A stretch of 64,000 bases of DNA from Woeseiaceae bacterium (GTDB lineage Bacteria; Pseudomonadota; Gammaproteobacteria; Steroidobacterales; Woeseiaceae). Numbering within the stretch: position 1 is the stretch's first letter; every line of letters begins with the position of its first letter. The notes under the pieces are model-generated. The model was not told the DNA's origin. It worked only from the letters and a program-made list of their open reading frames with translations, and ran no database searches. Shown in pieces: positions 36,563 to 44,295 of the stretch. A program made the position numbers and the translations under genes. Location of the stretch: positions 62,001 through 126,000 of the forward strand of contig JAJFKR010000029.1 in the NCBI GenBank assembly GCA_021773095.1, read 5' to 3'.

Positions 36563-37003
36563 ACTGAATCCTGGGAGACGGTTGAATCGTGCATCGCAAC
36601 GAAACGAGACGAAACGCAGAATATTGATCAGCGAAGCGCTTGGAAGCAATTCAAATGAGGCGATATCAGAAAGACTAATGCGAGCCTGAAAATCTGCTAA
36701 TACTCAGCGAGTGACGCAATAGAGCAGCGGCAAAAGGCGGTTTTGATAATCGCACGTCGTGGCTCTGGACAACTGTGATTATATTCTTGGTCGGTCTGCT
36801 TATGTACCCAATCAGTTTCACTAATGTTGTTGACTTGCAGCGTCAATATTGTTCATTTGTGTGACATCTTGCGCTGGAAACGACACAGCCTGTAGGAATA
36901 CAGAGTCTGTTCAGAATTCGTGTAAACGGCGCCATAGATGTCAACTGACGGTCGTGCTGGAGAGCAGTTACGCTCATCCGACTGCACGGCGGGGAGAGAC
37001 TGC
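36563..37003. promoter_or_regulatory. Divergent control region between soxB and TonB receptor, with a dyad at 36830-36846
   Basis: A 441-base non-coding interval, A+T-richer than the flanking genes. It contains TTGAC-N7-GTCAA at 36830-36846, a 17-bp perfect-arm dyad in which TTGACT could also serve as a -35 box for the receptor gene. GGGGAGAG (36991-36998) is the receptor's Shine-Dalgarno. I see no open reading frame or RNA-like fold with support in the remainder. Confidence 0.45.
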
Positions 37004-39463
37004 ATGTACAGAAAAAGTAGATTGAGTCAGGCGATCGCATTGGCGATCGCATCGGGTGCCGTGGGTGTTGCGGGTAATGCGGTGGCGCAGGATGAGGGCG
37101 CACGCACAATTGAAGAGATAACCGTTACGGCAACCAAGCGTTCCGAGAGCATGCAGGACATTCCGGTCGCAGTGCAGGCGATTGGAGCTGAAGATCTGGA
37201 CAGTTTTGATATCAACAGTTTTGCCGATTACGTCAAGCAATTGCCAAACGTTGCTTTTGCCGGCCGTGGGCCGGGTCAGAACGACGTTTATATTCGCGGT
37301 ATCAGCACCAGTAAAGGCAGTCTGTTCCAGTCTGGCGGTATTGGGGCCGGGCCAACGGTGGCGATGTACATAGACGAAGCACCGATTACGGCTGCTGGTC
37401 GTAACCTTGATGTGTACGTGACCGATATGGAGCGTCTGGAAGTGCTGCCGGGTCCACAAGGCACCTTGTACGGTGGTAGTTCGCAGGCGGGTACGGTGCG
37501 CATGATCACCAACAAGCCCAATCCCAGTGAGTATGGTGCTGGTATCGAGCTCATGGTTGGTACAACCAAAGACGGCGACACCAGCACCGGCCTGGAAGGC
37601 TATCTCAACATACCGATTATTGAAGACAAGTTTGCCGTCCGTATCGCTGCCTACGACGTTACCTACGGTGGCTATATTGACAATGTTCAGGGCACTATCT
37701 CATTCGCGGAAAGCAGTCGGATCATCAATCAGGATGCGACCGATATCTACGGTGTGGCAGACAATTCAGCTCGTGTTGAAGAGGATTTTAACGAGTCCAG
37801 CTACAGCGGCGCCCGCGTTACTGCCGTGCTGGATATCAACGAAGACTGGAGCGTGCAAGTGGGTTATATGACCCAGGAGCTCGAGTCAGATGGTGTATTC
37901 GACTATTCACCCTCAGTCGGCGACCTGCAAGTGCAACGCTTTTCGGCGGACAAACTGGTCGATGAGTTTGATCAGATCAACTGGACCCTGACAGGGCGTC
38001 TCGGCAAGCTGGACGTAGTCTATGCCGGCTCATTCCTGCAGCGCGAGGTGGACCAGCGAATTGACTATGTGGGCTATACGCTCGGTGGCGGATTCCAGCC
38101 TTATTACAACTGCACCTACATATTTGTTCCTGGAACCCTACCTGATGGCACCACTAATCCTAGTGGTACTTTCGTCGCACTGGAATATGATATTTTCGAA
38201 TGTGCTGCACCGGAACAGCGCTACCACGGCATCCAGGACTCTGAGGACTCGCAACATGAGCTGCGCTTCTCTGGCGACATAGGCGAATCGATGAATTTCG
38301 TTGCCGGTGTCTACATTGACGATTCCGAAGGCGGCGTTTCCCAGGAGTGGGAATACCATACAATCGGCGGCGTCCCGCCGGGCAATCAGTTATTTGCCCC
38401 GAACGCCCCGCACTCACAGGCAAACGCTTTTTTTAATCCCAATGCACGAAATCCCGAAGTTGCGTTCTTTAACGACCTGGTACCCAAGACTGATCAGGTG
38501 GCGTTTTTCGGTGAATTCACCTGGGACTTCAGCGAGAGCTGGAGTGCGACGGTCGGTCTCAGAAATTATGATATCGACCTGGAAGTAGCGGGTTCATTTA
38601 ACTTTGTTAGTGGTTTTACAACAGTCGATGGAGATGCGGGTGGCACACTGAATGCCATTGCGCCTGAGAACGCGAGCGACACGATTACGAAGTTCACCCT
38701 CAACTACACGCCCAATAATGACATCCTGCTGTTCGGTACTTTTTCCGAAGGATTCCGTCGCGGAGGATTTAATCGCCAGGGCGACATTATCCATCGCACT
38801 ACCGGGGAATTTGTGTTTCCGGCGTTTTATGATACTGACACGATCGACAACTTTGAGTTTGGCTGGAAAACGACCTTGGCAGACGGTCGCCTGAGACTTA
38901 ACGGTTCGGTCTATTTTATCGACTGGACCGATGTCCAGATCGACATTTTCGACCAGACTGTCAACCGACTTTTATATACAGCCAATGCGGGAGAAGCTGA
39001 AGTTACGGGCCTTGAGGCCGATTTCACTTACCTTGCAAGCGACTACTGGACACTGTCGGGTGCGTTCTCCTTTAACGATACGGAGTTGACTGATCGCCCG
39101 GCTGGTGCCACCAATCTGTTGGCTCCGGGGAGTGATCTTGCATTAACGCCGTCGTTTCAGGGCAACTTCAATTTACGCTACGACTTTGAGGTGGCCGGCA
39201 TGGCGGCTTACACGATGCTGGGTATTCAGCACCGTGGCAGTACGCATACCAGTGTTGTCATCAATGAAGACTTTCCTCTCGATAGCTACACCACGGCGGA
39301 TCTCTCCTTTGGTCTGATCAGGGATAACTGGAATGTGAATTTGTTTATCAATAACCTGACCGACGAGCGTGCCGAGTTGTTCATCAGTAATCAGGATGAT
39401 ATTCCAAGGACCGTTGTCAATCGGCCTCTAAACGTCAATTTGAAGGTTTCGTACAACTTCTAA
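37004..39463 (+). CDS. TonB-dependent receptor
   Basis: An 819-residue outer-membrane transporter; ATG at 37004 gives signal peptide MYRKSRLSQAIALAIASGAV ending after NAVAQ. There is no STN domain. The TonB box/plug begins IEEITVTATKRSESMQDIPV and includes MERLEVLPGPQGTLYGGSSQ. The barrel closes with NVNLKVSYNF (terminal Phe). The gene diverges from soxB and ends in a clear terminator. The shared control region hints at a role in uptake of a compound feeding the sarcosine pathway, but such small amines do not normally need TonB receptors, so a larger N-methylated ligand or an unrelated substrate is possible. Confidence 0.93.
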   Translation: MYRKSRLSQAIALAIASGAVGVAGNAVAQDEGARTIEEITVTATKRSESMQDIPVAVQAIGAEDLDSFDINSFADYVKQLPNVAFAGRGPGQNDVYIRGISTSKGSLFQSGGIGAGPTVAMYIDEAPITAAGRNLDVYVTDMERLEVLPGPQGTLYGGSSQAGTVRMITNKPNPSEYGAGIELMVGTTKDGDTSTGLEGYLNIPIIEDKFAVRIAAYDVTYGGYIDNVQGTISFAESSRIINQDATDIYGVADNSARVEEDFNESSYSGARVTAVLDINEDWSVQVGYMTQELESDGVFDYSPSVGDLQVQRFSADKLVDEFDQINWTLTGRLGKLDVVYAGSFLQREVDQRIDYVGYTLGGGFQPYYNCTYIFVPGTLPDGTTNPSGTFVALEYDIFECAAPEQRYHGIQDSEDSQHELRFSGDIGESMNFVAGVYIDDSEGGVSQEWEYHTIGGVPPGNQLFAPNAPHSQANAFFNPNARNPEVAFFNDLVPKTDQVAFFGEFTWDFSESWSATVGLRNYDIDLEVAGSFNFVSGFTTVDGDAGGTLNAIAPENASDTITKFTLNYTPNNDILLFGTFSEGFRRGGFNRQGDIIHRTTGEFVFPAFYDTDTIDNFEFGWKTTLADGRLRLNGSVYFIDWTDVQIDIFDQTVNRLLYTANAGEAEVTGLEADFTYLASDYWTLSGAFSFNDTELTDRPAGATNLLAPGSDLALTPSFQGNFNLRYDFEVAGMAAYTMLGIQHRGSTHTSVVINEDFPLDSYTTADLSFGLIRDNWNVNLFINNLTDERAELFISNQDDIPRTVVNRPLNVNLKVSYNF

Positions 39464-39489
39464 TTCTGCAACGGATAGCTCTTTCTGAG

Positions 39490-39519
39490 CGGCCGGAGTA
39501 TCGTTCGATACTCTGGCCG
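39490..39519 (+). terminator. Rho-independent terminator after TonB receptor
   Basis: Arms CGGCCGGAGTATCG (39490-39503) and CGATACTCTGGCCG (39506-39519) pair along 14 positions with one G-T, followed by TATTGTTT. It begins 27 bases after the receptor stop. Confidence 0.75.
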
Positions 39520-39555
39520 TATTGTTTCTGGCCTGCCGATTTGAGGTGATATGAG

Positions 39556-41547
39556 TTGACCGAAACAGCTGAACCCGCTGACTCCGATGTCACCAAAACA
39601 ATTATGGCGGCAAAGGCGCTGTTACAGAAAGGAGATTTCAAAAGTGCGATTGTCCAACTACAGGGAATGCTGGATCAGGATCCTGAAAATCAGGAGGCAC
39701 TGTATGTTCTCGCTGTCTGCCACCGCTACAACGGCAATTTGGAGTTGGCGCTAACCGTACTGGATACGCTTCTTGAGCACTATCCGGACCATGCCAGGGC
39801 GTACCAGGAGCGTGGTCATATCTACCGCAAAAACGCGAGGTCGGAAGAAGCGCTGCAGGCCTATGAGCAGGCCGTAGCATTGAATCCGGCCCTGCTGGCG
39901 AGTTGGCAGAATCTCACGAAGTTACATCGCGCCAGTGGTGAGCAGGAACGCAGCGGGATTTGCGCGAAGCACGCAGAACGATTGTCGAAGCTGCCGCCCG
40001 AATTGCTCTCCGTCGACAGCATGATTCACGAGCGCAAATTCTACGAGGCCGAACAACTCTGCCGCGCGTTTGTGCAAAAGAATCGCCAGCATGTGGAAGG
40101 CATGCGGTTACTCGCAAAAATCGCAACTGAATTGGGAATTCTCGATGATGCCGACTTTCTCCTTGAAAGCTGTCTGGAATTCAAACCGGATTTTCACGCT
40201 GCGCGTTACGATTACGCCCAGGTATTGTTCAAACGCCAGCGATTCCAGAAATCAATGGAGCAGTCAGCATTGCTGCTGGAGCATAAACCCGCTATGCCGG
40301 CTTTTCGTCTGCTCCATGCCAATGCGGCTGTGCCCGTCGGCGAGTTTGACAGGGCTCTGCAACACTATGACCAGCTAATTAAAGAGAGTCCGAACAAGCT
40401 CCACTATCACATGCTCAAAGGGCATGCGCTAAAAACACTCGGGGAACGGCAGCACGCCATAGACGCTTATCACAGGGCAACGAAAATCAAGCCCGATCAC
40501 GGGGATGCCTGGTGGAGCCTGGCCAATGTCAAGACCTACCACTTCAAGGAAGCCGAAATCGCGCAGATGGAAAGTGCCGAGGCGGATGCAGCCACGCAGC
40601 CTGTTGATCGCTATCGACTCTGCTTTGCGCTCGGCAAAAGTTATGAGGACAGCGACAATTATGCGGTGGCCTTCGAGTATTACGCCCGCGGCAATCAACT
40701 CAAACTGGCCGAATTGCGCTACCGGGCTGAGCGAACGGAAAAGGAGTTCGCGCAACAACAAGTGACTTGTACGCAGCAGTTTTTCGATGACAGGGAAGGC
40801 TTTGGGATTCAGAGTGATGAACCGATTTTCATTGTCGGCATGCCGAGGGCGGGTTCTACACTCCTGGAGCAAATCCTGGCCTCTCACCCGATGGTCGACG
40901 GCACGATCGAATTGCCCGATGTCCTATCCCTGGCGCAGAAGCTGGGCGGTCAACACAGAATTGATGAGGAGTCGCGGTATCCGGCGATACTCGAGTCTCT
41001 GGACGGGCGACAGTTCGAACGTTTCGGTGAGCAGTACCTGAAATCGACCCGGGTCTATCGAAAGGACGGCAACTACTTCACTGACAAGATGCCGAACAAT
41101 TTCCGCCACATTGGCTTGATTCAACTAATGTTTCCTGGTTGCAAAATTGTTGATGCACGACGTCACCCGATGGCGTGCTGTTTCAGCAATTTCAAGCAGC
41201 TGTTTGGCGAGGGGCAGGAGTTCAGTTACGGGCTGGAAGAACTAGGGCGCTATTACAGTGGCTATGTGGAATTGATGGACCACTGGGAGAATGTACTGCC
41301 AGGTAAAATATTGCGCGTTCAATATGAAGACGTCGTAGAGGACCTGGAACCGCAGGTTCGGCGCCTGCTTGATTTCCTCGGGTTGCCGTTTGATCAGCGC
41401 TGTATCGAATTCCACAAGACCGAGCGAGCCGTGCACACGCCGAGTGCAGAACAGGTCAGGCAGCCGTTGTACAAAAGCGGGCTTGAGCAGTGGAAAAACT
41501 TTGAGCCATTTCTGGACCCGTTGATAGAAAGTTTGCTTTTTTCCTGA
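39556..41547 (+). CDS. TPR-repeat sulfotransferase fusion
   Basis: A 663-residue cytosolic-type protein. TTG at 39556 follows GAGGTGA at good spacing; ATG at 39604 is the next candidate, and an ATG at 39551 is followed at once by a stop. TPR repeats fill about 15-350 (ALLQKGDFKSAIVQLQGMLD, EALYVLAVCHRYNGNLELAL, HARAYQERGHIYRKNARSEE). The sulfotransferase domain (about 415-650) has the 5'-phosphosulfate loop IVGMPRAGSTLLEQILASHP and the 3'-phosphate motif DARRHPMACCFSNFKQLF. It would transfer sulfate from PAPS to an unknown peptide, sugar or lipid acceptor, with the TPR region presenting it. It follows the terminator and converges on the metF remnant. Confidence 0.88.
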   Translation: MTETAEPADSDVTKTIMAAKALLQKGDFKSAIVQLQGMLDQDPENQEALYVLAVCHRYNGNLELALTVLDTLLEHYPDHARAYQERGHIYRKNARSEEALQAYEQAVALNPALLASWQNLTKLHRASGEQERSGICAKHAERLSKLPPELLSVDSMIHERKFYEAEQLCRAFVQKNRQHVEGMRLLAKIATELGILDDADFLLESCLEFKPDFHAARYDYAQVLFKRQRFQKSMEQSALLLEHKPAMPAFRLLHANAAVPVGEFDRALQHYDQLIKESPNKLHYHMLKGHALKTLGERQHAIDAYHRATKIKPDHGDAWWSLANVKTYHFKEAEIAQMESAEADAATQPVDRYRLCFALGKSYEDSDNYAVAFEYYARGNQLKLAELRYRAERTEKEFAQQQVTCTQQFFDDREGFGIQSDEPIFIVGMPRAGSTLLEQILASHPMVDGTIELPDVLSLAQKLGGQHRIDEESRYPAILESLDGRQFERFGEQYLKSTRVYRKDGNYFTDKMPNNFRHIGLIQLMFPGCKIVDARRHPMACCFSNFKQLFGEGQEFSYGLEELGRYYSGYVELMDHWENVLPGKILRVQYEDVVEDLEPQVRRLLDFLGLPFDQRCIEFHKTERAVHTPSAEQVRQPLYKSGLEQWKNFEPFLDPLIESLLFS

Positions 41548-41572
41548 GTGACGCTCGTGGTGCCGTAACTCC

Positions 41573-41881
41573 TTAATTTGTCTGGCGGAGCGCAGGCTCA
41601 ATATCGTGCGCGATGCCCGGATGCCAAAGCTCGCGGCCCCGCAGCACATTGGATCGTTCGACGATTTCCGCAACCCGATGTTCCTGGCGAAACGCCATGA
41701 TGTGTACACCGTTAACACCATCGATCTCTCCCAGTTGATTGATCATGTCGATGCAGATGTTGACGCCTTCTTCTTTCTGGTTTGCTGCGCCCTTAAGGCG
41801 CCTGATGATGTGGTCTGGAATATGAACGCCGGGTACATTCGCGCGAATCCACTCTGCGGACTTCGCAGATGCCAGTAAGAT
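41573..41881 (-). pseudogene. metF: Truncated methylenetetrahydrofolate reductase (metF) C-terminal remnant
   Basis: This frame reads ILLASAKSAEWIRANVPGVH, then PDHIIRRLKGAANQKEEGVN, then GEIDGVNGVHIMAFRQEHR and a natural stop (TAA, 41573-41575). That is the C-terminal third of an MTHFR. It is preceded at once by TGA (41882-41884), has no start codon at its head, and the N-terminal ~190 residues of the enzyme appear nowhere nearby in any frame. The upstream MTHFR-C gene runs into it out of phase. A deletion has probably removed the 5' part of metF. The lost enzyme would have oxidised methyl-THF from the adjacent corrinoid system. Confidence 0.78.
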
Positions 41882-42360
41882 TCATTGCCAGCCAAACCCT
41901 GCGGGCTGGCCCGATACCCCCCTCGCCGTAGCTCGTGCAACCACGCGGACTTACCGATTGTCTGGTGATTAACTGGCGGCTGCAGGATCTGAATCGGGTA
42001 TCCGTCTCCGCCAAGCCGCTTGTTACCTTCCCACGCCAGTACCCATACGCAGGGCATGTCTGGATCCACCTCGCACGCACCGTTGCCGCGTACACCGCCG
42101 CACGGTCCATTACGGATTTTCTTCGGGCAGTTCATCGGGCAGGACATCCCGGTAAAGCCGACGATGCACTGACCGCATTGTTTCGAGTCCAGCAGAAAAC
42201 CCTTTGTAAGTTTTTCAACAGCCACGAAAGGCCGGTCGAGGCGCTCGTGGCCGATGCGGCGCAGCAGGGGATTGAACGCTCTCAGGACGATTTCTACTGC
42301 ACTGTAGAGGGCCTTAAGCCAACGAGCGTTTCGCACCGACCATGCCCGCATCCGGTGCAT
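41743..42360 (-). CDS. Methylenetetrahydrofolate reductase C-terminal-type Cys-rich protein, with aberrant tail
   Basis: Residues 1 to about 147 match the stand-alone MTHFR_C (DUF5981-type) family: CGQCIVGFTGMSCPMNCPKK, then IRNGPCGGVRGNGACEVDP, CVWVLAW and the closing IGKSAWLHELR. Seven cysteines (62, 65, 74, 78, 87, 96, 104) probably bind metal or Fe-S clusters. Such proteins accompany MTHFR in methyl-transfer pathways. The last ~55 residues, from about GGYRASPQG, are not family-like; they are read out of frame through the metF remnant, so the native stop has been lost. It lies 36 bases after the corrinoid protein gene in the same operon. Whether the product is functional is uncertain. Confidence 0.82.
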   Translation of the reverse strand: MHRMRAWSVRNARWLKALYSAVEIVLRAFNPLLRRIGHERLDRPFVAVEKLTKGFLLDSKQCGQCIVGFTGMSCPMNCPKKIRNGPCGGVRGNGACEVDPDMPCVWVLAWEGNKRLGGDGYPIQILQPPVNHQTIGKSAWLHELRRGGYRASPQGLAGNESYWHLRSPQSGFARMYPAFIFQTTSSGALRAQQTRKKKASTSAST

Positions 42361-42396
42361 GGCTAAGGTTTGCCCAAACCGGAGACAAGAGCCTGT

Positions 42397-43101
42397 TCAG
42401 GCACAGTTGGCTACCTCGCGTCGTTCCCTGATCAGCTGCGGCCCCATTTCTGCTGCCTGCGCCGCATCGCGACAGTAGCCATCGGCTCCCACTGCCTCAC
42501 CGAACTCGGCGTTTAGCGGCGCGCCGCCGACCAGCACGATATAGTCGTCACGAATACCCGTTGCAATCATTTCGTCGATAACGATCTTCATGTACGGCAT
42601 GGTTGTGGTCAGCAGCGCCGACATACCGAGGATATCCGGCTTGTGTTTTTCAAGGGCCGCGAAGTAATCCTCGACCGATTGGTTGATACCAATGTCGATC
42701 ACCTCGAAGCCCGCACCCTCCATCATCATTGCAACGAGGTTCTTGCCAATATCGTGGATATCGCCCTTGACCGTTCCGATGACTATTTTTCCAATCGGCT
42801 CAATGCCTGATTCGGCCAGCAGTGGCTGCAAAATAGCCATGCCGCCTTTCATGGCATTGGCCGAGAGCAGAACTTCCGGCACGAACAGGATGCCGTCACG
42901 AAAATCGATTCCGACAATGCGCATGCCCTCGACGAGAGCGTCGTTGAGTATCTTGTCCGCGCTCCAGTTACGGCTCAGTAGAATGTTGGTGCTCTCCGCG
43001 ACTTCGTCTTGCAGGCCGTCGTACAGGTCATCGTGCACCTGCTCGATCAATTCGTCGTCTGACAGCTCGGATAAGACGACTTCATCGCTGTTCTCGGTCA
43101 T
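42397..43101 (-). CDS. Corrinoid-binding methyltransferase protein (MtbC/MttC/MtgC-like)
   Basis: A 234-residue two-domain protein. The helical cap (about 1-95) includes ALVEGMRIVGIDFRDGILFV and PEVLLSANAMKGGMAI. The Rossmann-like B12 domain (about 102-225) carries the cobalt-ligating signature GDIHDIGKNL (Asp114, His116, Gly119), followed by GFEVIDIGINQSVEDY and VGGAPLNAEFGEAVGADGYC. It would accept a methyl group from the MttB-family enzyme encoded across the divergent regulator, then pass it to tetrahydrofolate. The gene heads the minus-strand unit with MTHFR_C and the metF remnant. No reactivase (RamA type) gene is in the window. Confidence 0.93.
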   Translation of the reverse strand: MTENSDEVVLSELSDDELIEQVHDDLYDGLQDEVAESTNILLSRNWSADKILNDALVEGMRIVGIDFRDGILFVPEVLLSANAMKGGMAILQPLLAESGIEPIGKIVIGTVKGDIHDIGKNLVAMMMEGAGFEVIDIGINQSVEDYFAALEKHKPDILGMSALLTTTMPYMKIVIDEMIATGIRDDYIVLVGGAPLNAEFGEAVGADGYCRDAAQAAEMGPQLIRERREVANCA

Positions 43102-43208
43102 GTGAACCTCTTCCAGTGTTAGCTACCGGCCAGCTGCTATTTTCTGGAATCCCAAACACCGAATCTTTCAAAAAATGGACAGTATTTGTTATTTATGGGA
43201 AGAACTGC

Positions 43209-44174
43209 CTAACACTGCCTCTCGTGATTTCGGCGGTGTTCCGCGGGCGTAATGTCGAAGTGTTTTTTGTAAGAACTGGTCAGGTGAGACTGTGAGCAAA
43301 ATCCAACGGCACTGGATATCACCACGATCGGCAAATGGGAATGCAGCACAAGCGACCGAGCTCTTTCGAGGCGGCGTTGCATCAATATCTGCCCCGGAGT
43401 CTTGCCGGTTTCACGACGAAAAAGACGTAATAGCTGGCGCCGGCTGAGTCCGACCCGCTCAGCGAGCTGCGTCACATTCATTCGCTGCTCGACTCCGGGA
43501 TCAATCAGGCTGAGTGCACGCTGTACTCTGAAGGAAAACCGGTGGCTGCCGTCCAGTACTGACTCCGATTCAAGCTGGCCAGGTTCGAGCTGATCCTGCA
43601 GCAGCAACTGCCGGGAAACGGTCAATGACAAGTCGCCGCCAAGATCCCTGCGCACGATTTCGATGAACAAATCCAGTGTCGACGTTCCGCCGGAGCAGGT
43701 CACTCGGTCGCGATCGAATAGATACCGCTGGTAGCGCGGCGTGACCCCTGGATACAGAACACAAAAACTCGCAAAGTCCTCCCAGTGTACCGTTGCGGCG
43801 AAGCCCTCCAGCAGATTGGCCTGCGCCAGCAGGAAGCCGCCGTTGGATATGCCGCCGATAAGGCATCCGGCGGACGCTCGCTCGCGCAGCCACGTACTCA
43901 TTTTCGGTGTTCTTATTTTGGTCGGATCAAAACCGGCCACGACAAATGCGGTGTCGCACGGAACCGCGTCGGCAATGGTCGTGCTGGGACTCAGCCAGAG
44001 ACCATTACTGTCCTGAATCGGTTCGTCGTCTTCGCAAAGCAATGACCAGGTATAAAATTGTCGATCGGCAAAGCGGTTCGCATGACGCAAAACCTCTAAT
44101 GCCGAAGCAACACAAAACAGCGGAAACCCCGGGCAGAGGCACAACGTAATATGACGGCCGTGCTGGCTGGGCAT
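43209..44174 (-). CDS. GlxA/GbdR-type AraC-family regulator with DJ-1/PfpI domain
   Basis: A 321-residue regulator. The N-terminal class I glutamine amidotransferase-like (DJ-1/PfpI) ligand domain (about 8-185) has LCPGFPLFCVASALEVLRHA and GGISNGGFLLAQANLLEGF. The C-terminal AraC HTH (about 220-318) includes VTQLAERVGLSRRQLLRLFR and SSAVGFCSQSHLTSSYKKHF. Regulators of this class (GbdR, CdhR, SouR) control glycine betaine, carnitine and sarcosine catabolism in Pseudomonas. The location between a corrinoid protein gene and a betaine-type methyltransferase gene strongly suits that role. It diverges from the methyltransferase gene with a dyad in the gap. Confidence 0.9.
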   Translation of the reverse strand: MPSQHGRHITLCLCPGFPLFCVASALEVLRHANRFADRQFYTWSLLCEDDEPIQDSNGLWLSPSTTIADAVPCDTAFVVAGFDPTKIRTPKMSTWLRERASAGCLIGGISNGGFLLAQANLLEGFAATVHWEDFASFCVLYPGVTPRYQRYLFDRDRVTCSGGTSTLDLFIEIVRRDLGGDLSLTVSRQLLLQDQLEPGQLESESVLDGSHRFSFRVQRALSLIDPGVEQRMNVTQLAERVGLSRRQLLRLFRRETGKTPGQILMQRRLERARSLVLHSHLPIVVISSAVGFCSQSHLTSSYKKHFDITPAEHRRNHERQC

Positions 44175-44260
44175 GACAGAGCTACTGGGTGAGCGGTTCT
44201 CAAATATAACAAGAAATGTCCCAATAATAAAAGTAACAGCAAGGGCAATTGGCTAGTGTG

Positions 44261-44278
44261 GTGCAACGAAAACTGCAC
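44261..44278. promoter_or_regulatory. Candidate operator GTGCA-N8-TGCAC before the MttB-family gene
   Basis: A perfect 5-bp dyad with 8-base spacer, 17 bases upstream of the methyltransferase ATG, in the 121-base divergent interval with the AraC-type regulator. It could be the regulator's site or overlap the promoter. Found by eye. Confidence 0.35.
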
Positions 44279-44295
44279 AATAATCGGAGCATTTG

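Noticed and set aside
41606-42366. Plus-strand open frames across the MTHFR-C/metF region
   Set aside because: They are antisense to clear family motifs (CGQC, PMNCPK, VPGVHIPDH) on the minus strand and show no domain of their own.
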